Source: Ghiorsea sp. (GTDB taxonomy: Bacteria; Pseudomonadota; Zetaproteobacteria; Mariprofundales; Mariprofundaceae). Taken from it: DNA of 16,166 nucleotides. The notes beneath the pieces are model-generated. The model searched no databases and was not told the origin of the DNA. It saw nothing but the letters and a program-made list of their open reading frames with translations. Of this stretch, positions 7,851-14,286 are shown piece after piece. How positions within the stretch are numbered: position 1 is the first letter of the stretch; each line of letters begins with the position of its first letter. The stretch spans positions 1 to 16,166 of the forward strand of contig JAJFLD010000106.1 in the NCBI GenBank assembly GCA_021772875.1. The letters are read 5' to 3'. The translations under genes were made by a program, and so were the position numbers.

Positions 7851-8314
7851 TATTTAATCACCCGAAGATGGCCAACTTTTCTGCCTTTTGTTGCATCAAA
7901 GCTGTCAACTTTCGCCGTTGATTCAGCTTGCATCTGCTCTTCTACTTTATCCTTCAATTCATCAGCTGCTTCCAGCACGATTTTCACAGTTTCTGGCATA
8001 CTTTCATCCCAAATCATACCTGATTCGATATCTGCATCAGGCATATAAGCAGCCCAAATTCGATTCATGGGTATCACACAATGATGAGACACCCCTGAAA
8101 AAGAAAAGTTGGATTCGATAAACGAATCACGAATATAAATAGGTTGGGGCATACGTGTATTCAAAACCAAACGCAGTGCTGGGTCGCCTTTTAAGAAATC
8201 TGGCACCATCACATCATCGCTGGTGGCATCAACAACAATATAAATGCGTCCTTTGTCATTAAAATACTCACGTATTTTTTTTGCTTTTAAGGCATCACCA
8301 AAACTAATACTCAT
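7850..8314 (-). CDS. sspB: SspB, ClpXP adaptor (stringent starvation protein B)
   Basis: An adaptor that tethers ssrA-tagged polypeptides to the ClpXP protease in the cytoplasm (154 aa). The SspB fold region is visible: AKKIREYFNDKG, YIVVDATSDDVMVPDFL, LRLVLNTRM, then FSFSGVSHHCVIPMNRIWAAYMPD. A charged flexible linker follows, and the protein ends in TKGRKVGHLRVIK, which matches the family's terminal ClpX-docking peptide (RGGRPALRVVK in enterobacteria, quoted from memory). I chose the ATG at 8314 because AGGGGGGGTAAG lies just upstream and the family begins here. The frame stays open up to 8431 but that extension overlaps the ferredoxin gene. It sits 28 bases after the ferredoxin and shares a TAATG junction with DUF2066. 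Confidence 0.9.
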   Translation of the reverse strand: MSISFGDALKAKKIREYFNDKGRIYIVVDATSDDVMVPDFLKGDPALRLVLNTRMPQPIYIRDSFIESNFSFSGVSHHCVIPMNRIWAAYMPDADIESGMIWDESMPETVKIVLEAADELKDKVEEQMQAESTAKVDSFDATKGRKVGHLRVIK

Positions 8315-8342
8315 CTTACCCCCCCTACGACAAACAAGCACT

Positions 8343-8675
8343 TCATTGATCTTGCGCATGAAATACCCACTCCGCAACAGGCTCTCCACACTTAAAATGT
8401 GAAGATATAATCTTATCAATTTTAGCTTCATTCAACGCCGAATACCAAACCCCTCCAGGGTAAATCACCATGATAGGCCCTTGATCACACACACCCAAAC
8501 AACCAGCACGATTCACTCGCACTGCTGCTTCGCCTTGGTCTAATCCAGCTTTACGCACAGCCTCTTTCATGTACTTCAACAGCGGCATATTCTCGCCACA
8601 AGATTTACCCACACACATCACAGCATGGTATTCATACGGAGAAAGCGTTAATTTTACTGCATTTTCAGACATCAT
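8343..8675 (-). CDS. Thioredoxin-like (2Fe-2S) ferredoxin
   Basis: A small cytoplasmic electron carrier of the thioredoxin-fold [2Fe-2S] ferredoxin group (110 aa). Four cysteines can ligate the cluster: C21 and C26 in MCVGKSCGEN, and C59 and C63 in NRAGCLGVCDQGP. The VYPGGVWY-like sequence (VIYPGGVWYSAL) is characteristic of this family. The first cysteine pair is spaced CX4C, whereas relatives I recall have a longer loop of roughly 9-12 residues. The redox partner is unknown. Two in-frame ATGs begin the gene (8675 and 8672). The second has the better distance from the GGGG ribosome binding site. First gene of the minus-strand cluster, transcribed away from the PLP decarboxylase. Confidence 0.85.
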   Translation of the reverse strand: MMSENAVKLTLSPYEYHAVMCVGKSCGENMPLLKYMKEAVRKAGLDQGEAAVRVNRAGCLGVCDQGPIMVIYPGGVWYSALNEAKIDKIISSHFKCGEPVAEWVFHAQDQ

Positions 8676-8749
8676 ATAACCCCAAGCAGCACTTTAAAAT
8701 ATTTCCCGCACTGTACCAACAAGCACAAGCCCTGTCATTTACACTTGGT

Positions 8750-8764
8750 CAAAGCTTAGCTTTG
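8750..8764. promoter_or_regulatory. 15-bp palindrome in divergent promoter region, candidate operator
   Basis: CAAAGCTTAGCTTTG is a perfect inverted repeat with 7-bp arms around one base. It lies 16 bases before the decarboxylase ATG, within the 105-base gap between two divergent transcription units. That is a typical place for a repressor or activator site. No matching regulator gene is present in the window and the regulator is unknown. Confidence 0.4.
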
Positions 8765-8780
8765 TGGTGAAATTCGACCC

Positions 8781-9980
8781 ATGCTTATCCCTTCCCTAAT
8801 TGAAACTACAATTCGTGAGCTTGCTCATCGTGGTAAAACATTAAACGCTTACCTCTACGACCTTGCTCCCATGCACCAGAAAATAAAACTGCTCAAAGAC
8901 ATCATGCCCGCTGGCTTAGAAGTCTTTTATGCTATGAAAGCCAACCCTCACCCGGCCTTTCTCCAAGCTGCTTTGGATGCCAATGTCACAGGCATCGAAA
9001 TTGCCAGCCTTGGCGAAGCAAACAAAGCAGTTGCTGCGGGTTTCTCACCCACTCAGCTTATTTATACAGGCCCTGGCAAGAGCATGGAAGAGCTGACGTG
9101 GTGCGTAGAAAATAATATCCGCACCATACACATTGAATCCTTAGTCGAAGCTTTTCGCATTCAGCAAATCTGTGAAAACCAAGGCAAGCAACAAGATATT
9201 TTGTTGCGCATCAATGCCAATTTCGACATCCATGATGCCCAAACGACCTTCTCTGGCGGCTCAAAGAAATTTGGCATTGATGAGGAACAATTGGACATCG
9301 CTCTGCCACAAATCCTTGCTTTAAAACACTTAAATTTCCGAGGCCTTCATGTCTATGCTGCAAGTGGGGTATTAAACGTAGACGACCTGCTACACAATTG
9401 TCAGTTGGTTTTTGATTTAACCCAACGCATTGAACAAAACTACGCTGGTGTTTCATGCGATATCATCGATTTTGGTGGCGGTTTTGGCGTTGATTACCTT
9501 GAGGAGGGTGTAGATTTCGACCCTCAAGCTTATGCCAATGGTTTAGCGTCTATGATCAAACAATATGGCTTTGCAGGTCGCCATTTCGTTTTAGAGTTGG
9601 GCAGGTGGTTGGCCGCTGATTGTGGCTGGTTTTGCTCTGAAATCATTGATATCAAAACAAGCCGTGGCAAAAAACAAGTGGTTTGCGCTGGTGGCATCAA
9701 CCACTTTCGTCGCCCCGCGGCTTTGGCCATCAATCATCCTATGGGCATTGTTGCCTTGAATAAGGCAAAACTTTTTACCGAACAAGAGTCTATAAATCAG
9801 GAAAAAGTTTATTTCGGCGGCCCTTTATGCACCAGTGCTGACAAGCTTGCGAATGATGTGTACATTGAAAAAGCAAATGTTGGTGATATTGCCGTGTTTG
9901 GCTTGGCTGGCGCTTATGGCTTAAGCATGTCAAACAATGGCTTCTTAAGCCACGCTTTGCCACAAGAAATCGTAGTTTAG
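8781..9980 (+). CDS. Type III fold PLP-dependent decarboxylase (LysA/ornithine decarboxylase superfamily)
   Basis: A 399-residue alanine-racemase-fold decarboxylase. The PLP lysine is K53 in FYAMKANPHP. HVYAAS (190-195), the phosphate-binding GGGFG (232-236), ELGR (272-275), the active-site cysteine in GGPLCTSADK (C350) and AGAYGLSMS (Y379) are all present. True diaminopimelate decarboxylases usually carry HIGSQ and a SMASNYN-type end. The ending here (YGLSMSNNGFLSHALPQE) resembles instead the variants associated with siderophore synthesis (AcsE/PvsE type) or exosortase clusters. Neither context is present, so the substrate is open. The ATG is preceded by GGTGA. hslU follows 17 bases later, so the two are probably co-transcribed. 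Confidence 0.85.
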   Translation: MLIPSLIETTIRELAHRGKTLNAYLYDLAPMHQKIKLLKDIMPAGLEVFYAMKANPHPAFLQAALDANVTGIEIASLGEANKAVAAGFSPTQLIYTGPGKSMEELTWCVENNIRTIHIESLVEAFRIQQICENQGKQQDILLRINANFDIHDAQTTFSGGSKKFGIDEEQLDIALPQILALKHLNFRGLHVYAASGVLNVDDLLHNCQLVFDLTQRIEQNYAGVSCDIIDFGGGFGVDYLEEGVDFDPQAYANGLASMIKQYGFAGRHFVLELGRWLAADCGWFCSEIIDIKTSRGKKQVVCAGGINHFRRPAALAINHPMGIVALNKAKLFTEQESINQEKVYFGGPLCTSADKLANDVYIEKANVGDIAVFGLAGAYGLSMSNNGFLSHALPQEIVV

Positions 9981-9997
9981 GGTTATAAGGATAAGAG

Positions 9998-11350
9998 ATG
10001 AACTCATTGCAAGAAAACATGATGACACCGCGTGAAATCGTTAGTGAACTTGATCGTTTTATCATTGGTCAACTCGATGCCAAACGTGCAGTAGCTATCG
10101 CCTTACGAAACCGCTGGCGCAGGCAGCAAGTACCCTCGCCCATGTGCGACGAAATCACTCCAAAAAACATTCTCATGATTGGCCCCACGGGTGTCGGTAA
10201 AACAGAAATAGCGCGCCGTCTGGCAAGGCTTGCCAAAGCACCCTTTGTTAAAGTTGAAGCTACAAAATATACAGAAGTTGGTTATGTTGGTCGCGATGTG
10301 GAATCTATCATCCGTGATTTATTGGACACAGCCATTAAAATGGTGAAAGACGAACATATTGCCAGAGTACAAGTGCGTGCTGCCGATGCTGCTGAAGAGC
10401 ATATTTTAGACATCTTAATTCCTCACCCTGTGGGAGAACATGGCCGCCCCGTCGCGGCAGACGCGCCGAATCCTCAACAAGATTCGCGTGATAAAATGCG
10501 CCTTAAACTGCGCATGGGTGAACTCGATAAAAGGCAAGTTGAGATTGATGTGCTTGAATCACAAGAAACACCCACCATGCAAATATTTTCTAACAACCCC
10601 GAAGACAGCATGGATCTTAAGGGCATGTTAAATGGTTTGCTTGGCGATAAAAAGAAAACAAAACGTGTCAGCATTGCCGAAGCTAGGGAAATTCTCCAGC
10701 AACAAGAAGCAACGCGTTTGATTGATCATGATAAAATCAAAGAAGAAGCCATATACCGCACTGAAAACACAGGTATCGTTTTCCTTGATGAGATTGATAA
10801 AATCACACACCGCGAAGGCAATAGCGGCAATGTTTCTCGTGAAGGTGTGCAGCGTGATTTATTGCCGCTGGTTGAGGGAACGACAGTAAGCACCAAGCAT
10901 GGCCCTGTTAGCACAGACCACGTGTTGTTTATTGCCTCTGGTGCTTTCCATTTAAGCAAACCTTCTGATTTGGTGCCTGAGCTGCAAGGCCGCTTTCCTA
11001 TCCGTGTACAATTAAAATCGCTGACCGAAGAAGATTTCAGGCGCATTTTGGTCGAGCCTGAATCATCTTTGACCAAACAATACACTGCCTTATTGGCCAC
11101 CGAAGGCGTTGAGCTTGATTTCACAGCTACGGGTATTGCTGAATTGGCTAAAATGACTGTTCTTGTGAATGAACGGACAGAAAACATTGGTGCTCGTCGT
11201 TTACACACGTTGCTTGAACGCGTTTTGGATGAAGTCAGTTTTGATGCTTGTGATCGCGCAGAAAAACTTCTGTTGATTGATGCGCCTTATGTGCAAGCAT
11301 GTCTGGATGAAGCTGCTGAAAGTGAAGACTTATCGCGCTACATTCTTTAA
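9998..11350 (+). CDS. hslU: HslU, ATPase subunit of the HslUV protease
   Basis: AAA+ unfoldase of the HslUV (ClpYQ) protease (450 aa, cytoplasmic). Signatures: MTPREIVSELDRFIIGQ at the start, Walker A GPTGVGKT (62-69), pore loop GYVG (95-98), an intermediate domain of about 130 residues, Walker B VFLDE (261-265), VSREGVQRDLLPLVEG (279-294), an arginine-finger region ELQGRFP (328-334) and sensor 2 GARR (398-401). The C-terminus EDLSRYIL is the conserved tail that inserts into the HslV peptidase, so a functional HslV partner is expected. hslV is normally directly upstream but is replaced here by the PLP decarboxylase. The ATG follows AAGGATAAGAG. A second in-frame ATG pair seven codons in is a less supported start. 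Confidence 0.97.
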   Translation: MNSLQENMMTPREIVSELDRFIIGQLDAKRAVAIALRNRWRRQQVPSPMCDEITPKNILMIGPTGVGKTEIARRLARLAKAPFVKVEATKYTEVGYVGRDVESIIRDLLDTAIKMVKDEHIARVQVRAADAAEEHILDILIPHPVGEHGRPVAADAPNPQQDSRDKMRLKLRMGELDKRQVEIDVLESQETPTMQIFSNNPEDSMDLKGMLNGLLGDKKKTKRVSIAEAREILQQQEATRLIDHDKIKEEAIYRTENTGIVFLDEIDKITHREGNSGNVSREGVQRDLLPLVEGTTVSTKHGPVSTDHVLFIASGAFHLSKPSDLVPELQGRFPIRVQLKSLTEEDFRRILVEPESSLTKQYTALLATEGVELDFTATGIAELAKMTVLVNERTENIGARRLHTLLERVLDEVSFDACDRAEKLLLIDAPYVQACLDEAAESEDLSRYIL

Positions 11351-11351
11351 A

Positions 11352-11405
11352 GCTTATGGGCGTTTTGGTTTTCAGCCTAAAACACTGCAAGTCAGTGCCA
11401 TAAGC
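11352..11405 (+). promoter_or_regulatory. Candidate branched RNA structure in hslU-hemD gap
   Basis: Outer arms GCTTATGG (11352-11359) and CCATAAGC (11398-11405) pair perfectly over 8 bp. Inside them lie two small hairpins: GTTTT (11368-11372) with AAAAC (11379-11383), and CACTG (11383-11387) with CAGTG (11393-11397). They share C11383, so one loses a pair if both form. The second abuts the outer stem and could stack on it. It begins just after the hslU stop. There is no T-run, so it is not a standard terminator. Folding is judged by eye only. Confidence 0.4.
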
Positions 11406-11424
11406 AACATGCCTAAAAAAGCCA

Positions 11425-11430
11425 TATTAT
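11425..11430 (+). promoter_or_regulatory. Possible -10 element for hemD
   Basis: TATTAT matches the sigma-70 -10 consensus at five of six positions and would place the transcript start near 11436, exactly where the hemD hairpin begins. No convincing -35 box lies 16-18 bases upstream, so the promoter is tentative. Confidence 0.25.
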
Positions 11431-11435
11431 ATAAC

Positions 11436-11467
11436 GCTATTTCCCTTTATGCTAAAAGGGAAATAGC
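11436..11467 (+). promoter_or_regulatory. Perfect hairpin sequestering the hemD ribosome binding site
   Basis: A perfect 13-bp inverted repeat: arm GCTATTTCCCTTT (11436-11448), a six-base loop, and arm AAAGGGAAATAGC (11455-11467). The 3' arm contains AAGGG, the apparent ribosome binding site, and ends at the base immediately before the hemD ATG (11468). In RNA the site would be fully paired with CCCTT. This suggests translational control; as DNA, the same symmetry could be an operator. No T-run follows, so it is not a terminator. Confidence 0.7.
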
Positions 11468-12256
11468 ATGAGTTTTTTAGCTGGCAAACGCATACTGCTT
11501 ACCCGCACTGTTGAGCAAAATTTACTTACGGATTCACTGGTGAGAGATTATGCTGCTACCCCTGTCCATTTCTCTTGTGTAAATTTAGAGATTCTCAGCC
11601 AAAACATCCATTCTGCCTTGAAAAAACTTCAAGGTGTTACCACTGAATATACCGATATTATTTTTAGCAGTCGCAACGGTGTATTGGCGGTTGCATCATG
11701 TGATGACAATTTAGCATACACCCTACAACATTTTCGTATTGTTGCTGTTGGTAAAAAAACTGCACAAGCGCTTAAAAAGCTCAACATCAATACCGCCTTC
11801 ATCCCCACAGATGCTTCACAGCAAGGTTTGATTCAAGTTTATCAAACCCAAACACCGCCCCAACAAGTTTTCTTCTTTCGTGCTGAAGAAGGCAGCGATG
11901 CATTAGCGGATTATTTCGATACGCTAAACATCAAAACACAGCTTGTGTCGGCTTATCGCACAACCTGCAACACCGAAGATGCAAGCCCCATGGTTCAAGA
12001 GCTACGCCATCAGCGCATTGATGCTGTGTTATTGGGCAGTGCAAAAACAGCATTGTTTTACTGCCAAAGAATTGCAAACCTTGAACTTGCTAATCAACCC
12101 ATAATTGCCGTGATTAGCAAACAAGTCGCAGAGGCGGCTGACAAACTAGGCTTAAACGTGCAGGTTATCGCCGAAGAACCCAGTTTTAAGGCAATGCTTG
12201 ATGGTTTAAATCAACATTTTACTGAGCTGACTGAGAGGAACCCCCATGTCTTTTGA
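11468..12256 (+). CDS. hemD: Uroporphyrinogen-III synthase
   Basis: Cyclises hydroxymethylbilane to uroporphyrinogen III with inversion of ring D (262 aa, cytoplasmic). The family is poorly conserved. Recognisable pieces are the N-terminal GKRILLTRT strand, YTDIIFSSRNGVLAVAS (the usual TSxNGV position), VAVGKKTAQALKKL, a PQQVFFFRAEEGSD strand, and DAVLLGSAKTALFYCQR. Two Rossmann-like domains are consistent with the length. hemC, often directly upstream, is absent here, and hslU occupies that place. The assignment rests on these motifs plus the hemB-hemX-hemY context. The gene overlaps hemB by 11 bases. Its ribosome binding site is buried in the hairpin 11436-11467, so its translation is probably regulated. 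Confidence 0.88.
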   Translation: MSFLAGKRILLTRTVEQNLLTDSLVRDYAATPVHFSCVNLEILSQNIHSALKKLQGVTTEYTDIIFSSRNGVLAVASCDDNLAYTLQHFRIVAVGKKTAQALKKLNINTAFIPTDASQQGLIQVYQTQTPPQQVFFFRAEEGSDALADYFDTLNIKTQLVSAYRTTCNTEDASPMVQELRHQRIDAVLLGSAKTALFYCQRIANLELANQPIIAVISKQVAEAADKLGLNVQVIAEEPSFKAMLDGLNQHFTELTERNPHVF

Positions 12257-13226
12257 TTTGATTCATCGTCCACGCAGACTACGCAAAACCGCAACCATGC
12301 GACGCATGGTTTCTGAAACCACACTTTCAGTGGATGATTTGATTTATCCTATTTTTGTCGATGAAGGCATTGAAGTTGCCAAAGATGTAAAAAGCATGCC
12401 CGGTGTGACACGTATTCCCCTTGCTGATGTGCCTGCTATGGTCAAAAAAGTTGCCGCTGCGGGCATTCCTGGTGTTATTTTCTTTGGTATCCCAGCAGAA
12501 AAAGATGCTATAGGTTCTGGAGGTTGGGATGATGATGGCATTGTGCAACAAGCTATTCGCGCTGCCAAAACAACCTGCCCAGATTTGATGGTGATTGCCG
12601 ACACCTGTTTTTGTGAATACACCGACCACGGCCATTGCGGCGTATTGCACGGTGAGACTGTTGATAATGATGAAACACTAAGCAATCTACAAAAAGAAGT
12701 AGTCTCTTATGCCAAAGCAGGCGTGGATATTGTTGCCCCATCGGGTATGATGGATGGTATGATTGCTGCCATTCGCACCAGTTTAGATGCTGCTGGATTT
12801 CAAGACACAGTCATCATGTCTTATGCAGTCAAATATGCTTCGGGTTATTTTGGCCCCTTCCGCGATGCAGCTGATTCAACACCGACATTTGGTGATCGCG
12901 CATCCTATCAAATGGATCCAGGCAACCGCCGAGAAGCCCTCAAAGAAGCACTACTGGATGTTGAAGAAGGTGCCGATATATTGATGGTAAAACCCGCTTT
13001 GGCATACATGGATATTATTCGCGAAGTCAAAGATGCCACCAATCTTCCCATGGCTGTTTATAATGTGTCCGGTGAATATGCTATGGTCAAAGCTGCTGCT
13101 GCCAATGGCTGGATAGATGAAAAACGCGTTGTCTTGGAAACCATGATAAGCTTTAAGCGTGCTGGTGCTGATATGATTTTGACTTACCATGCCCTTGATG
13201 TTGCAGCATGGTTAAAAGAGAGCTGA
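12246..13226 (+). CDS. hemB: Delta-aminolevulinic acid dehydratase (porphobilinogen synthase)
   Basis: Condenses two 5-aminolevulinate molecules into porphobilinogen, the second common step of tetrapyrrole synthesis (326 aa, cytoplasmic, usually an octamer). The catalytic zinc site is present as DTCFCEYTDHGHCG with C121, C123 and C131, so this is the zinc-dependent type rather than the magnesium type with aspartates there. The two active-site lysines are K196 in SYAVKYASGYFGPFRDA and K249 in LMVKPALAYMD. Family length is normal. The ATG at 12246 lies inside the end of hemD, preceded by GAGAGGA. hemX starts one base after the stop, so the hem genes form a tight operon. Confidence 0.97.
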   Translation: MSFDLIHRPRRLRKTATMRRMVSETTLSVDDLIYPIFVDEGIEVAKDVKSMPGVTRIPLADVPAMVKKVAAAGIPGVIFFGIPAEKDAIGSGGWDDDGIVQQAIRAAKTTCPDLMVIADTCFCEYTDHGHCGVLHGETVDNDETLSNLQKEVVSYAKAGVDIVAPSGMMDGMIAAIRTSLDAAGFQDTVIMSYAVKYASGYFGPFRDAADSTPTFGDRASYQMDPGNRREALKEALLDVEEGADILMVKPALAYMDIIREVKDATNLPMAVYNVSGEYAMVKAAAANGWIDEKRVVLETMISFKRAGADMILTYHALDVAAWLKES

Positions 13227-13227
13227 T

Positions 13228-14286
13228 ATGAATAATCCCACTGAACCTATCATTGAGACTGAAACAATTCATGATACCGCAACCGTGGCATCAGAAAAGA
13301 AAAATCATCTGAAAGTTTTTATATTATTGTTTTTACTGCTTGCCCTTGCAGCTTGGGCTTTTTGGACATACTCGCCACTTGCCAATCAATGGCGGCAACA
13401 ATGGCTGGGCAATACCCACACGGAAATGAAAGCAATACCCCAGCCCACAACACCTTCACAACCTGTCCCACAAGCAACCTTAGAAAAACCACAAGATATG
13501 CCGCCTCAAACGCCTTTGTTTGAGCCTAAGACAAATGTAAACCCAGCAGCAGTGCCAACAGAAGATACACCAGTGGAATCTGTAGCGGATTTATCTACTA
13601 TTTTACAACAACTTCAAGAACAGATGTTTGTTTTACAGCATCATATAAATCAAATGCAAACCGAGCAGCTCGCCCTAGCTCAGCAACAAGTGCGCGCACA
13701 AATGTTCACACTTTTGCAACAAGCCGCATCCGTGCAAAACAACCTTGAACAACGTGCTTCAGCTTGGAAGAGTCTTAGCCTGCTGCCGTTGATTGATGAG
13801 CAACGTCGCAACATTGCCAAACAAGCCTTTGATGATTTACAAGGTTTGAACCGTGATGCTATAACTTTAAACGATGAAATCTCTGATCTCTTAAGTGCTT
13901 TGGCCTCACAGTTGCAGCCCAAAGATCTTGCAGACGTAGCCAAAGACATGGATAATTTTGTTGACCCCTACACCCATGTCGATACCTCCAGCTCTTGGTT
14001 GGACTGGTTAAAAGCACAGTTTAAAATTTCAAAAGTCAATCAACATGCCTTAACCATAAGTGCTGATCCTTATGCAGACATCAAAACCTTGATGACCCAA
14101 TTACATCAGCTCCAAGAAAAAATAAAAGACGGCCAATGGCAAAACATCACAGCCATAGATACCTTGCTCTACCAACTTGAGCAACATGGCATACAAACAT
14201 CAATTTCTGCTGATATGATTGAAAATATGAAACAAATGCAAGGCTTGTGGCGACAAGAAGCGCAAACATGGATGGAGCAATTATGA
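13228..14286 (+). CDS. hemX: HemX-like inner membrane protein
   Basis: A 352-residue protein of the HemX family, found beside hemD and hemY in many proteobacteria. It has been labelled as a uroporphyrinogen-III methyltransferase, but no SAM-binding motif is visible here and the real role is unclear. Layout: a charged cytoplasmic N-terminus (1-28), one membrane segment (about 29-48, VFILLFLLLALAAWAFW), a Pro/Gln/Thr-rich stretch (about 65-115), a Gln-rich coiled coil (about 124-172), and an alpha-helical periplasmic C-terminal domain ending ENMKQMQGLWRQEAQTW. The family is weakly conserved, so the call leans on topology and on the position between hemB and hemY. It begins one base after hemB and overlaps hemY by four bases. 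Confidence 0.85.
   Translation: MNNPTEPIIETETIHDTATVASEKKNHLKVFILLFLLLALAAWAFWTYSPLANQWRQQWLGNTHTEMKAIPQPTTPSQPVPQATLEKPQDMPPQTPLFEPKTNVNPAAVPTEDTPVESVADLSTILQQLQEQMFVLQHHINQMQTEQLALAQQQVRAQMFTLLQQAASVQNNLEQRASAWKSLSLLPLIDEQRRNIAKQAFDDLQGLNRDAITLNDEISDLLSALASQLQPKDLADVAKDMDNFVDPYTHVDTSSSWLDWLKAQFKISKVNQHALTISADPYADIKTLMTQLHQLQEKIKDGQWQNITAIDTLLYQLEQHGIQTSISADMIENMKQMQGLWRQEAQTWMEQL

Noticed and set aside
8312..8431. Longer sspB frame starting at 8431
   Set aside because: The extra 39 residues overlap the ferredoxin gene, lack similarity to SspB, and the ATG at 8314 has a strong ribosome binding site.
10726..11208. Minus-strand open frame of 160 codons inside hslU
   Set aside because: Antisense shadow of the conserved AAA+ core of hslU, Ser-rich as expected from reading coding DNA backwards.
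11352..11467. Intrinsic terminator for hslU in the hslU-hemD gap
   Set aside because: Stems are present but none is followed by a U-tract on the plus strand.
14247..14282. hemY start 12 codons upstream of 14283
   Set aside because: It would lie deep inside hemX, has no ribosome binding site, and 14283 gives a classic ATGA overlap directly before the membrane segment.
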